A DNA stretch of 64,000 bases, from the NCBI RefSeq assembly GCF_040450955.1, contig NZ_CP144373.1, forward strand, positions 1,158,486 through 1,222,485, given 5' to 3'. Position 1 is the stretch's first letter, and every line of letters begins with the position of its first letter. This document shows positions 18,656 to 27,986 of this stretch, piece after piece. The position numbers and the translations under genes were made by a program. The stretch is from Thermodesulfovibrio sp. 3907-1M. GTDB taxonomy: Bacteria > Nitrospirota > Thermodesulfovibrionia > Thermodesulfovibrionales > Thermodesulfovibrionaceae. The notes below the pieces were generated by a model, which worked only from the letters and a program-made list of their open reading frames with translations, was not told the DNA's origin and did no database searches.

Positions 18656-19462
18656 ATGAAAATTATAGTAGCTCTGATGTTTTCATTTTTACTTATGGTA
18701 AACACTGCAGTAGCTCAGGACAGTGTAATTGTCCTTGCAACAACCACTTCTGTGGAAAACTCAGGATTGCTAAGTCACATCCTGCCTGTTTTTGAGAAAA
18801 AAACAGGGATTAAGGTCAAGGTTGTTGCAAGAGGAACAGGTGCAGCAATTGAAATGGGTAAAAGAGGAGATGCTGATGCTGTGCTTGTCCATGCAAAGGA
18901 GCTTGAACTTGAAGGTGTAAGAGAGGGTTGGTTTGTAAACAGACACGATGTTTGCTACAATGATTTTATTATTGTGGGTCCAAAAAATGATCCTGCAAAA
19001 ATAAGAGAAGTTAAAAAAGCAGTGGATGCCTTTAAAAGAATTGCCTCTTCACAGAGCCTTTTTATTTCAAGAGGAGACAAATCAGGCACTCATGTAAAGG
19101 AATTACAGATATGGCAGAGGGCAGGAATTGAACCTAAAGGACAGAGGTGGTATCTTGAAGTAGGACAGGGAATGGAAAAGACTTTAAGAATTGCAAATGA
19201 AAAACAGGCATACACACTTACTGACAGGGGAACATGGCTTGCAATAAAAGACAAGCTTGAGTTAGCAATACTTTTTCAGGGAGACCCTGTTTTATTTAAT
19301 CAATACGGCGTTATGGCAGTTAACCCTGAAAAACATAAACATGTAAAATATAAAGAGGCAATGAAGTTTATAAACTGGATAATATCAAAGGAAGGGCAAG
19401 AGGCTATAGCATCATTTAAGGATAAGTTCGGGAATCAACTTTTTATTCCAAATGCAAAATGA
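18656..19462 (+). CDS. tupA: Tungstate ABC transporter, substrate-binding protein TupA
   Basis: 268 residues with a signal peptide ending AVA-Q near residue 20. The anion-site signature ATTTSVENSGLLSHILP follows, then RGTGAAIEMGKRGDADAVLVH, SRGDKSGTHVKEL and YTLTDRGTW, which match TupA/WtpA-like periplasmic oxyanion binders and not phosphate or sulfate binders. TupA is highly selective for tungstate in characterised cases. GGAGGTG precedes the ATG. Ends in a 4-base overlap with tupB. Confidence 0.92.
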   Translation: MKIIVALMFSFLLMVNTAVAQDSVIVLATTTSVENSGLLSHILPVFEKKTGIKVKVVARGTGAAIEMGKRGDADAVLVHAKELELEGVREGWFVNRHDVCYNDFIIVGPKNDPAKIREVKKAVDAFKRIASSQSLFISRGDKSGTHVKELQIWQRAGIEPKGQRWYLEVGQGMEKTLRIANEKQAYTLTDRGTWLAIKDKLELAILFQGDPVLFNQYGVMAVNPEKHKHVKYKEAMKFINWIISKEGQEAIASFKDKFGNQLFIPNAK

Positions 19463-20172
19463 ACTTTATCGTAGAGTCCTTTAAACAGGCATTTTATCTT
19501 ATTTTACACCTTGATAAAGAGCTGATGGAGATAATTCTTATGTCTCTGAGGGTTTCTCTTACAGCTCTTTTTATAGCAACAATTTCAGGGATACCTTTTG
19601 GTGCTTTTCTTGGATTAAAGAGTTTTTCAGGCAGGAACGCATTAATAACACTGGTTAATACATTCATGGGGCTTCCTCCTGTTGTTGTTGGATTGTTTCT
19701 CTATCTAATGCTATCGCGTAGTGGACCACTTGGTTTTTTAAGTCTTCTTTATACTCCTACTGCAATGATTATTGCCCAGAGCATTCTCGCATTCCCAATT
19801 GTTGCAGCCATTACCCATTCATCAATTGTTAAAGTGGACCCTGCAGTGAAACTCGCTGCAAAAACTCTTGGAGCCACTTCCTTTCAGATAGCAGTTACAG
19901 TAATAAAAGAAGCAAGATATGGAATAATGGCTGGAGTCTGTGCCGCTCTTGGAAGGGTTATGGCTGAAGTTGGAGCAATACTTATTGTTGGAGGAAATAT
20001 TGCAGGATATACCAGAGTAATGACAACAACAATCGCCCTTGAAACGGACAAAGGTAACTTTGAGCTTGCAATGGCACTTGGAATAATACTTCTACTAATT
20101 TCCTTTACAATAAACATTGTTTTATTTTCAATTCAGAAAAAAGGCATAAGGGAGTCAATCCAGTGGCTTTAA
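19459..20172 (+). CDS. tupB: Tungstate ABC transporter permease TupB
   Basis: 237 residues with about five to six transmembrane helices. The EAA loop that contacts the ATPase reads AAKTLGATSFQIAVTVIKEA...GIMAG near residues 133-155, and AEVGAILIVGGNI follows as in the CysT/ModB permease class. Operon position between tupA and the ATPase fixes the role. It overlaps tupA by 4 and tupC by 10 bases. Confidence 0.92.
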   Translation: MNFIVESFKQAFYLILHLDKELMEIILMSLRVSLTALFIATISGIPFGAFLGLKSFSGRNALITLVNTFMGLPPVVVGLFLYLMLSRSGPLGFLSLLYTPTAMIIAQSILAFPIVAAITHSSIVKVDPAVKLAAKTLGATSFQIAVTVIKEARYGIMAGVCAALGRVMAEVGAILIVGGNIAGYTRVMTTTIALETDKGNFELAMALGIILLLISFTINIVLFSIQKKGIRESIQWL

Positions 20173-20822
20173 GCCTTAGTATCTCCAATATTCATAAATC
20201 TTATAATGGCAGGATTATCCTTGATGAGTGTTCCTTTTCATTTGAAAAAAGCGGAGTCTATGTTTTAATGGGACCAAATGGCTCAGGAAAATCAACTCTT
20301 TTAAGAATATGTGCACTCTTAGAAAGCCCTGATAAGGGTGAAGTTATCTATTCTGATGAAGGAAAAGTTATTGAAAATGATCTAAATCTTAGAAGAAGGA
20401 TTACTTTGGTTTTACCAAACATTGGAGTTTTTAATGCAACGGTTTTTAAAAATGTTGCCTATGGCTTAGAAGTAAGAGGAATGAACAAAGAAGAAATAAA
20501 GGAAAGGGTTGAAAAAGCTCTTGATTTTGTTGGATTGTTACACAAGAAAAGTCAGAATGCCCTCAGTCTTTCAAGTGGAGAAGTAAAAAGAATGGGGATT
20601 GCCCGTGCAATTGTTTTAGAACCAGAGGTTTTGTTTCTTGATGAACCAACAGCGTCAGTGGATCACGAAAATACCAAAATAATTGAAGAAATTATTGTTC
20701 AGTTAAAACAAAGGCTTAACTCAGTAATTATCATGGCAACCCATGATTATCAATCAGCAAAAAAAGCTGGGGACATCTTTCTTTTTCTTGAAAAAGGAAA
20801 ACTTACTGTTTCCTTTCCCTAA
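20163..20822 (+). CDS. tupC: Tungstate ABC transporter ATPase TupC
   Basis: 219 residues from a GTG at 20163 inside the end of tupB. All ABC motifs are present: Walker A MGPNGSGKSTLL near residue 37, Q-loop replaced by LVLPNIGVFNATV, signature LSSGEVKRMGIAR near 138, Walker B EVLFLDEPTASVD near 158 and ATHD switch His. The Q-loop lacks the usual Gln (family often LVFQ); the TupC/WtpC group varies here. It energises tungstate import from the cytoplasmic side. Confidence 0.9.
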   Translation: MALSLSISNIHKSYNGRIILDECSFSFEKSGVYVLMGPNGSGKSTLLRICALLESPDKGEVIYSDEGKVIENDLNLRRRITLVLPNIGVFNATVFKNVAYGLEVRGMNKEEIKERVEKALDFVGLLHKKSQNALSLSSGEVKRMGIARAIVLEPEVLFLDEPTASVDHENTKIIEEIIVQLKQRLNSVIIMATHDYQSAKKAGDIFLFLEKGKLTVSFP

Positions 20823-20829
20823 AAATAGT

Positions 20830-21648
20830 TTAAACTTTTCCCGTTTTTCTTACAGGAATATATTCTACTGATTGTCTTACAGGTTGAGGATAAAGATTCA
20901 TAAGAAACATAATTTCTTTTGGCATATCAGTGCTTACAGGAAGTCCTATCTGTTTTGCCTCTTCAGTGCTTATTGGATAATCATGGGTCCACTTTCCTGA
21001 AACAAGCTTTTCTGCAATATCCTGAGCTTTTTCAATTGTGTGCTTATGGGAGAGAATCTCTATTATTGTTTCTTTCATCTGTCTTATTGCTTTTTCAGCC
21101 TGATCAGCTAAAATTAGAGTATTATCATCAATCTCGCTTAAGGGTTTTTTCTGAAGAACACTTAAAACCGAAACAGCAGGTTGTCCTCCAATCTGGGGGT
21201 CAAGCGGACCAAGCACTGCATGTTCACACATTACAATCTCATCTGCTGAAAGGGCAATCAAAGTTCCACCGGACATCGCATAATGAGGGACAAAAACTGT
21301 AACTTTACCTTTCTGTCTTGAAAGAGCTCTTGCAATCTGTGTTGCAGCAATAGCAAGACCTCCAGGTGTATGAACGACAAGGTCAATCGGAGTTTCATCA
21401 TCAGTTAGATGTATTGCTCTTAAGACTTCTTCAGAGTCATTAATGTCTATATATCTCATTATCGGAAAACCAAGAAAACTCATGGTTTCCTGCCTGTGAA
21501 CAAGAAGTATTACCCGGCTACCCCGTTGTTTTTCAATTTCTGCTATGAGTCTCATCCTCGCATTTTCAAGAAGCTTTTGTCGGATAATTGGCTGAATTGC
21601 AATTATTATGAGAAAAATCCAGAAAAATATTGTTGGATCAAGATGCAT
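20830..21648 (-). CDS. Membrane-anchored serine protease, SDH/ClpP-like fold (PF01972 type)
   Basis: 272 residues: an N-terminal transmembrane helix (IFFWIFLIIIAI), then a crotonase/ClpP-like domain. VVHTPGGLAIAA near residue 95, VPHYAMSGGTLIALSAD near 125 with the nucleophile Ser, and LGPLDPQIGG near 150 match the serine dehydrogenase proteinase family. Possible catalytic Lys/His residues follow in the helical C-terminus. It likely works at the inner membrane in protein quality control. GAGGAGG precedes the ATG. It shares the strand with the flagellar block but is separated from it by a structured 60-base gap. Confidence 0.85.
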   Translation of the reverse strand: MHLDPTIFFWIFLIIIAIQPIIRQKLLENARMRLIAEIEKQRGSRVILLVHRQETMSFLGFPIMRYIDINDSEEVLRAIHLTDDETPIDLVVHTPGGLAIAATQIARALSRQKGKVTVFVPHYAMSGGTLIALSADEIVMCEHAVLGPLDPQIGGQPAVSVLSVLQKKPLSEIDDNTLILADQAEKAIRQMKETIIEILSHKHTIEKAQDIAEKLVSGKWTHDYPISTEEAKQIGLPVSTDMPKEIMFLMNLYPQPVRQSVEYIPVRKTGKV

Positions 21649-21666
21649 ATTCTACCTCCTCTATTA

Positions 21667-21714
21667 GCTCTTTGAGCAACCGCCATTTGGGCGATTCAAG
21701 TTCAAGGCTCAAAG
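21667..21714. other. Nested hairpin between the glycosyltransferase gene and the protease gene
   Basis: Outer arms CTTTGAGC (21670-21677) and GCTCAAAG (21707-21714) enclose an inner stem CGCC/GGCG (21681-21684 with 21690-21693). The stop codon of the upstream gene lies in the outer stem. There is no U-run, so this may be an RNA processing or weak pausing structure at the end of the 12-kb flg transcript rather than an intrinsic terminator. Confidence 0.35.
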
Positions 21715-23850
21715 CTTATCACCTTTTCCCCAGATTATTTCTACTGCTGAGTATTTTATTGCCTTTTTTATGATTTCTTCAAGATTAATTGAATTTTTCC
21801 CCTTCACGGCAATGGCATATTGAAAATTACCAAGCAGCCGAGAGTTTAGATAAAGAGGTTTTAAAGTTTCTAAGACGATTGCTTTCGTTAAATTTGTATC
21901 AATATTTATAGTCTTTCCATCAGGAAGTTTAAGATTAACACTAAAAGGATTTACTCCTTCAAGAACTGTTCCTGGGATCAAAGGCTCTGTAAATAAATGC
22001 ACCTCATCAAATCCAGCTTTCTTAAGCGAATAATGAAGTGTCCATGGCTTCCATCGTGTTACATGATGGGGTGGATAATCATTATACCACCATTTGTATT
22101 TTCTGTATCCCTTAGCTGTGTTTTCAAATTTATAAAATGGCGGACAGCTTAGAATAAAAATGCCTTCTTGTTTGAGAAGAAAGTATATATCAGTTAAAAA
22201 TTTCATGGGTTCATGAACATGCTCTAAAACCTCAAAGGCTGTGATAATGTCATAGGGATTTTTAACCTCCTCAGAAAGTTCATCAAGAGTTAAAGCCTGA
22301 ACAACATTCAATTTAAATTTATCCTTTGCGATTTTTACTGCCTTCTCTGAAGCCTCCATCCCGTAAACTTCAAACCCGAGTTTTTTTGCTATGAGCATAA
22401 AAAATCCAGTGGAACAACCAATATCAAGCAGTCTTCCCTTTGGAAGCAGTGACAGAATTGGAATTAATATATTAAATCTCGGTAGTCTGCTCCAGTTCTC
22501 TATCTCTACTTTTTCGTCTTTCAAATTCTGATAAAACTCATAAGACAATTCACCAAACTTAAGTAGATTATCATATTCTTTATCGTATGCCTCATCATAA
22601 TCCATAACCTTCATGGGATAGGTAAACTGCAAACCACAGGAAGGGCATTCAAACACTCTTGCACTATTTATTACTTCAAAGAGAGGTATATCTCCGTTAA
22701 AATCACATACAATACATCTTTCAGGCTTTTCATATTCTTTCTGAAGCAGCAATTCAGCATCTTTAAGGGCAAGATAAATGACTTTTGGTGGAATACTGTC
22801 TATGCAGGGGCTGTAAAACTGCCTTTTTACCTGAGCTTCAATGCAAGGCTCTGTAGTGGCATGCTGCATGCAGGGAGAAATACATGTCTGCCCTTTATAG
22901 TTCGGTGAAACAGGTATAACTGTGGAATAATTTGACGCTCTTAATTCTGCATCAATTGGTCCTGAAATAAGCACAGTAGGCTTACCCAAGCCTGCAGCTA
23001 TATGAAGCGTTGCTGTATCAGCTGTAATAACAGCATCTGAGAGCGCCACAGAAGCAATCAGATACTTAATATCCTTCATGAAAACTGAAAAGTTTGCAGC
23101 CCTTATCCCGTATACATCAAGAGCTGTCTCAACAGTTATGTCTTCATCTGGAAGTGCACATATTACAGGCACATATTCATCCCAGATTAAATCTTCTATT
23201 TCTTTTAAAAGTCTTGGAGGTAATGTTCTATGAACAGATGAGGCAAGGTAATGAAAAAGCAAAACTTTTTTACCACCCGAGGCCTCCCTTATTCTGTCAA
23301 ATCGCTCCTTCATCTCATGTAAAATTGCTTCATCCACAAGTACATCTGGAGTCTCTTTTTCTGCCTTATAAATGTAAAGTTTCCATAAATAGTAATCAAT
23401 CAAAGAGAGGTTGTCAAACTGTGGTGTATTAACCATCTCTACAACTTTAACAATGTAATCAGCCCTTGCTACCTCTTTAAATGGAATGGGCATAGGAAGT
23501 AAATTATCAATATAGGGCAAACCTTCAAGCACAGGCTTTGCTCTTCCAGAGATGCTTACATTAAGAGTCATATCCGGATACTTCTTTTTAATCTCCCTTA
23601 ATGCAGGCGTCATACAAAGAGCATCACCAATTGCTGCCTGAGCTATGACGAGGAGAGTTTTACCTCTGAGAGGTTCACCTTTGTAAAAAGGTGGAAGCAC
23701 GCTGTGTGCCTGCTCAAAGGCTGATTTTGCCTGTTCTGGAAGAAGGTTGAACACATCATCAGCAAAGAGAAACTTATCTCCTGGTTTAATATGAAAATCA
23801 TAACCATTAAAATTCAGCTCAATTCTACCTTTTGCCTTCCAGACTTTCAC
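21709..23850 (-). CDS. GT9-type glycosyltransferase fused to a SAM methyltransferase
   Basis: 713 residues from a GTG overlapping the fliW stop. Residues about 60-370 resemble ADP-heptose:LPS heptosyltransferases (family GT9): GKTLLVIAQAAIGDALCMTPALREIKKKYP and, near residue 275, TADTATLHIAAGLGKPTV. A cysteine pair module (CIVC and CPSCG, residues about 380-410) follows. A class I methyltransferase has motif I LLDIGCSTGFFMLIA near 473 and EVLEHVHEP near 545. Its position after csrA-fliW at the end of the flg operon suggests it glycosylates and methylates flagellin or another surface glycan; substrate is not shown by sequence. Confidence 0.82.
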   Translation of the reverse strand: MKVWKAKGRIELNFNGYDFHIKPGDKFLFADDVFNLLPEQAKSAFEQAHSVLPPFYKGEPLRGKTLLVIAQAAIGDALCMTPALREIKKKYPDMTLNVSISGRAKPVLEGLPYIDNLLPMPIPFKEVARADYIVKVVEMVNTPQFDNLSLIDYYLWKLYIYKAEKETPDVLVDEAILHEMKERFDRIREASGGKKVLLFHYLASSVHRTLPPRLLKEIEDLIWDEYVPVICALPDEDITVETALDVYGIRAANFSVFMKDIKYLIASVALSDAVITADTATLHIAAGLGKPTVLISGPIDAELRASNYSTVIPVSPNYKGQTCISPCMQHATTEPCIEAQVKRQFYSPCIDSIPPKVIYLALKDAELLLQKEYEKPERCIVCDFNGDIPLFEVINSARVFECPSCGLQFTYPMKVMDYDEAYDKEYDNLLKFGELSYEFYQNLKDEKVEIENWSRLPRFNILIPILSLLPKGRLLDIGCSTGFFMLIAKKLGFEVYGMEASEKAVKIAKDKFKLNVVQALTLDELSEEVKNPYDIITAFEVLEHVHEPMKFLTDIYFLLKQEGIFILSCPPFYKFENTAKGYRKYKWWYNDYPPHHVTRWKPWTLHYSLKKAGFDEVHLFTEPLIPGTVLEGVNPFSVNLKLPDGKTINIDTNLTKAIVLETLKPLYLNSRLLGNFQYAIAVKGKNSINLEEIIKKAIKYSAVEIIWGKGDKL

Positions 23851-24257
23851 TTTCTTATTGGCTCCTTAAAGCTGTATCTTTCATCTTCAAGGAGAATCTG
23901 GACCCCAATTTTTTTATTCCTGTTAATTACAAAAGGAGACTTAAGATTGGCTGCTACTCCATCGTTGTATTTTAACAGTGCTACATAAACCTCTATATCC
24001 TCTTGCTTTTCTGCTTCAAGTACTGATGCAATCTCCTCACTGAGTTCAAATCCATAGGTAGGGAAATAGTTAAATGGAGAGACAACAAGCATTGCCACAT
24101 CAGGGTCATCCACGGCAATAAGCCATTTTACAGGATCAATAAGCTCCTTTAGAATAAATCTCTCAAAGGGAACTCCAGGGATTCCGTAGGGAAAGTTAAT
24201 TATTTCATTTTCATCAATCTGAAGTTCACCAAATCTTTCTGTATTAATCTTTATCAC
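23847..24257 (-). CDS. fliW: FliW, flagellar assembly factor
   Basis: 136 residues from a GTG overlapping the csrA stop (GTGA). RFGELQIDENEIINFPYGIPGVP at the N-terminus and the middle IAVDDPDVAMLVVSPF are the FliW signature. FliW binds CsrA and flagellin (FliC) in a partner switch, freeing CsrA targets when flagellin is exported. It is directly after csrA, the classic pairing, and overlaps the next gene by 4 bases. Confidence 0.95.
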   Translation of the reverse strand: MIKINTERFGELQIDENEIINFPYGIPGVPFERFILKELIDPVKWLIAVDDPDVAMLVVSPFNYFPTYGFELSEEIASVLEAEKQEDIEVYVALLKYNDGVAANLKSPFVINRNKKIGVQILLEDERYSFKEPIRK

Positions 24258-24472
24258 TTTATCAAATCCTCCGCTTTTAATTCCTTTGAAGCCTTCAATG
24301 CCTCTATGTTACTCTCTTTGAGTTTTTCATATAATTCTTCTCTAAAAATGGGAACACCCTTTGGTGCTTCAATGCCGATTTTTACCTGAGAGCCATCAAC
24401 ATCAACGATTTTAATCAGAATATCATCGCCCACTCTTATTGATTGACCTTGTTTTCTTGTAAGTATTAACAA
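24254..24472 (-). CDS. csrA: CsrA, post-transcriptional regulator
   Basis: 72 residues from a TTG at 24472 with GAGGTAG just upstream. MLILTRKQGQSIRVGDDI is the canonical CsrA start (beta 1, including the Arg used for GGA binding), followed by VKIGIEAPKGVPIFREELYE. CsrA dimers block translation at GGA stem-loops, notably of flagellin mRNA. Sits 2 bases after flgL and overlaps fliW by 4. Confidence 0.96.
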   Translation of the reverse strand: MLILTRKQGQSIRVGDDILIKIVDVDGSQVKIGIEAPKGVPIFREELYEKLKESNIEALKASKELKAEDLIK

Positions 24473-24474
24473 AG

Positions 24475-25902
24475 CTACCTCAGAAAATCAAAAAGATTAC
24501 TACGGAAAAAGTCCGTTAATGTAACCCTTAATGCCTGCAGTACTGTCATCCTCTGATTAAGCTCTGAAATAACCTGAACAGCATCTACATCACGATCATT
24601 TGAAAGAGACTGTTTAGTGTTTGTTTCCACATCAAGGTTATAGTCTGAAATATTTTCAATTTTGCTAAGCCTTGCTCCAATTTGAGACTGCTGTGAGTAA
24701 AGTTTGTCTGCAATTTTGTCAAGATATCCTACTGCTTTCTGAATTCTTCCTTGATCATTGTTTTCAAGGGCTACCTTAAGAAAATAAAGAGCTCTGAGAT
24801 AGTAGTTTTCATTGAGATAGTTGTTATTGAAGCTGTAGTAGTCAGGATCAGCGGGATCGGTTATGTAGTTGTATCCATTTATGTTTTCCTGAAAACTCAT
24901 TGAAACATTGCCAGATTCAGGATTATAAGCTAAAAGATTGAGATTATCTGCTGATGGAGCATTTACATCAATTCTTATTTTGTCTGCTTTTCCATTGGGA
25001 ATGCTTGAAATAACCAGTCGGTAGTCAGGAGAGGCTGAAGTTCCTGTATTTACAACCCATGCTTTCACATATCTGGAAACCTGTGGATCATTGTTTATTG
25101 CATCTCTAATGTCATTCAAAGAAGCATTAGCTGAAATATTAACAGTTACAGCCTGATTATCTGCAAACTTGACTGTTAAAGTTCCTCCATTGCTGGTGAA
25201 AGATGATGAAGGATCAGTTATAGGACCACCTGAAGGCTGTGGCATTAGCAAAGCTCCAAGAGGATCTGCATCATAAGGAGCATTAGGGTCTAAAGTAAAG
25301 TTGTAATTATAGGGAGTAAAAACTTTCAAACTTCTGTTAGGATCTAACGGATCTACTGTATAGGTAAAAAACTCTGTTGCTGGAAGATTCACAGCTACAT
25401 CAAGGAAAAAGCTTATATCAAGATACTGAAAATTGGTGTCTGCCTGATAAAGCCCTGTTTGAGCATTAACTGGAGCAGTATCTGCCTTAAATCCAGCAAA
25501 AATATATCTTCCTGCTACCTTTGTATTTATTGTTTCAATACTTCTCTGAATTAATGTATCCACTTCTCTTGCCAGTGCCAGTCTATCAATAGCTGAAAGG
25601 GTATCTGTTGAACCCTGAACAGCGTAAGTTTTTGCCTTTATCAGCATGTTTTTAAGATCATCAATTGCTGTTTCAATGGAAGAGTTGTAGTTTTTTGCCG
25701 TATCCATCACTCTCTTGTACTCATCAAGAGCAGAAATTTCAGAGTTATATTTGACAATTCTTGATACAGCTACAGGATCATCCCCTGGTGAAAGGACCCT
25801 TTTGCCTGTGGCAAGTTGCTGTTGAGCTTTATACATTGCATCAAGCTGTTTGTTAAGGTCATTCAAAAATGTTTTGTAAAAAAAGCCTGTTGTAACTTTC
25901 AT
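24475..25902 (-). CDS. flgL: FlgL, hook-filament junction protein (HAP3)
   Basis: 475 residues, flagellin-like. The N-terminal helix contains LNKQLDAMYKAQQQLATGKRVLSPGDDPVA, and the C-terminus ends with the coiled-coil DYNLDVETNTKQSLSNDRDVDAV...LRVTLTDFF pattern. A large middle domain (about residues 150-370) is beta-rich. It is longer than the E. coli protein (317). It joins FlgK to the filament. Two bases separate it from flgK. Confidence 0.93.
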   Translation of the reverse strand: MKVTTGFFYKTFLNDLNKQLDAMYKAQQQLATGKRVLSPGDDPVAVSRIVKYNSEISALDEYKRVMDTAKNYNSSIETAIDDLKNMLIKAKTYAVQGSTDTLSAIDRLALAREVDTLIQRSIETINTKVAGRYIFAGFKADTAPVNAQTGLYQADTNFQYLDISFFLDVAVNLPATEFFTYTVDPLDPNRSLKVFTPYNYNFTLDPNAPYDADPLGALLMPQPSGGPITDPSSSFTSNGGTLTVKFADNQAVTVNISANASLNDIRDAINNDPQVSRYVKAWVVNTGTSASPDYRLVISSIPNGKADKIRIDVNAPSADNLNLLAYNPESGNVSMSFQENINGYNYITDPADPDYYSFNNNYLNENYYLRALYFLKVALENNDQGRIQKAVGYLDKIADKLYSQQSQIGARLSKIENISDYNLDVETNTKQSLSNDRDVDAVQVISELNQRMTVLQALRVTLTDFFRSNLFDFLR

Positions 25903-25904
25903 GG

Positions 25905-27545
25905 TTACCTCACCATATCAAAGAGGGTTGAAAGTATTTCATCGGCAACTCTTATCACTCTTGCTGAGGCTTCGTACATCTTCTGATATTTAACGAGGTT
26001 TACAGCTTCTTCATCAAGACTTACACCTGAAATATCCTGCCTTCGCTTTTGCATCTCCTGAACCAAAGCATCCTGAAAGTTTTTTTGAGTCTGAGCACTT
26101 GAAGAGTAAACTCCAATTTCTGAGACAATTGACCTGTAGAAATCTATTGGCTTTGCATTTCCGATTATTTGCCCATCAAGCAATCCATATACTGCCCTTG
26201 CATTTTCATTATCCATTGGACCACTTGTGGAACCTGTTGGATCACTCTTAGCAGCAGCGATCTTGTTTGTATCTGTAATGGCAACTCCAAAATAAAAGGA
26301 TGTGTTTGGTTTTATCTGGAAGGTGAAATCAAGATTGTTTGATGGATTTTTTAATGTTATCTCAATGTCATTAAAGCTTAACTTATAGTAAGTGTCCGTT
26401 CCTTCTGTCCATGAAGTTACTGTGGGAGTAACAGAAGAAGAAGTTGTGTTGTCTGTTACTGTCCAGTTAGTTCCGTCAAACTGAATTCTGTATTCATCAT
26501 AAGTGTTTGTATTCATGCTATTTATTTTGAATGTAATATCGTTATATGAACCCGCTGTTAAATTTAAATCGTAAACTGGCTTAAAAAAATTATTCCCCGT
26601 GCTTCCATCAAGTCCATACCCTAATCTATGCTGGGCATTTACTGCTTCTGTTAAATCAAAAACAAACATGTTAAGCTTATTCATATACTCAGGAATTACA
26701 TTATCTCTTAAATCAATCTCTGCTTTCAGCTTTCCACCCTGAATTAATTGGGTTGCATCAATGCTTCCTGAAGCTGTCTCAACTGTAAAACGCATGTTCT
26801 GATTGCTGTCCAATCCAACACTCATATGGTAAACCTTTCCACCGTCAACAAGAGGCATTCCACCAAGTAAAATTGAGTATCTTCCTGCATTATCCTCAAA
26901 ATATGTTATCTGAACAATGTCATTGAGCTGTTTTACAAGATTATCTCTCTGATCCTTTGCATCAAGAGAACCCGGGCTTGCAGCAATCTTTTCATTCAAT
27001 TCATTTATCTGGTCAAGATATTGGTTTACCTGATTAACGAGATTCTGACTGTCCTGATATATTTCGTATCTTTCATCAATTAGTGACTTGTATGAAACAT
27101 TCATTCTCTGAGCAAGATAATTTGCTTTGTCAAGAAGTAGGGAGCGCTCTGTTGTTCCCTGTGGATTCTGGCTTAGTTCCTGCCATGCATTAAAAAAGTC
27201 ATTTATTACATTGCTGAGTGCTACATCTGAAGCATCATTGAATATGTTTTCAAGTCTGAGCATTCCATTCTGAAGAACATCCCAGTAGGCAGAACGAGAA
27301 CTTTCTGTTTTAAGCTGAAGATCTATAAAAGAATCATACATTCTTCGTATATCAGAAAGCTTTACTCCTCTACCTGAAACTCCCTGAGCACTTATCACTC
27401 CTGATGGCATATTTTCAAATATAACATCCTGCCTTGTATAACCCTCTGTTGCTGCATTGGCAATATTATGAGAGACAACTTCAAGAGCCTTCTGATATGT
27501 TAAAACACCTGTTTTACCGATATCAAAAAGAGCAGTCAGTGCCAT
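25905..27545 (-). CDS. flgK: FlgK, hook-filament junction protein (HAP1)
   Basis: 546 residues. The N-terminal rod-hook motif LSHNIANAATEGYTRQ-type reads VVSHNIANAATEGYTRQ near residue 24, and QGVSGRGVKLSDIRRMYD follows. The C-terminus has DEEAVNLVKYQKMYEASARVI, which pairs with the N-terminal helix. FlgK is the first junction protein above the hook. It is one base from flgN and two bases from flgL, so the chaperone and both its clients are co-transcribed. Confidence 0.95.
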   Translation of the reverse strand: MALTALFDIGKTGVLTYQKALEVVSHNIANAATEGYTRQDVIFENMPSGVISAQGVSGRGVKLSDIRRMYDSFIDLQLKTESSRSAYWDVLQNGMLRLENIFNDASDVALSNVINDFFNAWQELSQNPQGTTERSLLLDKANYLAQRMNVSYKSLIDERYEIYQDSQNLVNQVNQYLDQINELNEKIAASPGSLDAKDQRDNLVKQLNDIVQITYFEDNAGRYSILLGGMPLVDGGKVYHMSVGLDSNQNMRFTVETASGSIDATQLIQGGKLKAEIDLRDNVIPEYMNKLNMFVFDLTEAVNAQHRLGYGLDGSTGNNFFKPVYDLNLTAGSYNDITFKINSMNTNTYDEYRIQFDGTNWTVTDNTTSSSVTPTVTSWTEGTDTYYKLSFNDIEITLKNPSNNLDFTFQIKPNTSFYFGVAITDTNKIAAAKSDPTGSTSGPMDNENARAVYGLLDGQIIGNAKPIDFYRSIVSEIGVYSSSAQTQKNFQDALVQEMQKRRQDISGVSLDEEAVNLVKYQKMYEASARVIRVADEILSTLFDMVR

Positions 27546-27986
27546 TTATGCCTCCTTTGAAAGGCTCTGCTTTGGTGCGATGCCGAAGGTTTCAAGAAAT
27601 TTTATTGCTGTTTTAATGTGAATTATTGAGCGATCAATAAGCTGCTCATTTATTTTCTGAATTTCTCCAATAGCACTTAAAAGAGTCTTCATTGCCGAAT
27701 ATATTTCTCTGAGTCTTTGAGCATCCTCTGAGTTTTCAATCTGAGAGATTATCTCAGAGAGAGATTTATCAGATAAATCATGCTTTCCAAGAAGCTTTTG
27801 TCTTTCCTGCTCCCATAAAGACAGTTTCATTATAACTGTTTCTTTGTCTCTTAGTATTCTTTCAAGTTCATCAGCCCTTAATGCAACAATAGCATCTCTT
27901 TCTTCTGAGACAATTTTATAAAGAACTTCAAGCAGTTTTTTTTCTTCATGAAGAATTTTTAAAAGCTCTTCATGCAAGCTTATCAA
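27546..27986 (-). CDS. flgN: FlgN-like export chaperone
   Basis: 146 residues, entirely helical and charged. The start is a TTG at 27986 with AAGGAGG six bases before it; there is no ATG in the frame near the start. The pattern LHEEKKLLEVLYKIVSEERDAIVALRADELERILRDKE fits FlgN, which keeps FlgK and FlgL unfolded for export. It overlaps flgM by 17 bases. Sequence alone is weakly diagnostic; gene order flgM-flgN-flgK-flgL makes the call. Confidence 0.85.
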   Translation of the reverse strand: MISLHEELLKILHEEKKLLEVLYKIVSEERDAIVALRADELERILRDKETVIMKLSLWEQERQKLLGKHDLSDKSLSEIISQIENSEDAQRLREIYSAMKTLLSAIGEIQKINEQLIDRSIIHIKTAIKFLETFGIAPKQSLSKEA

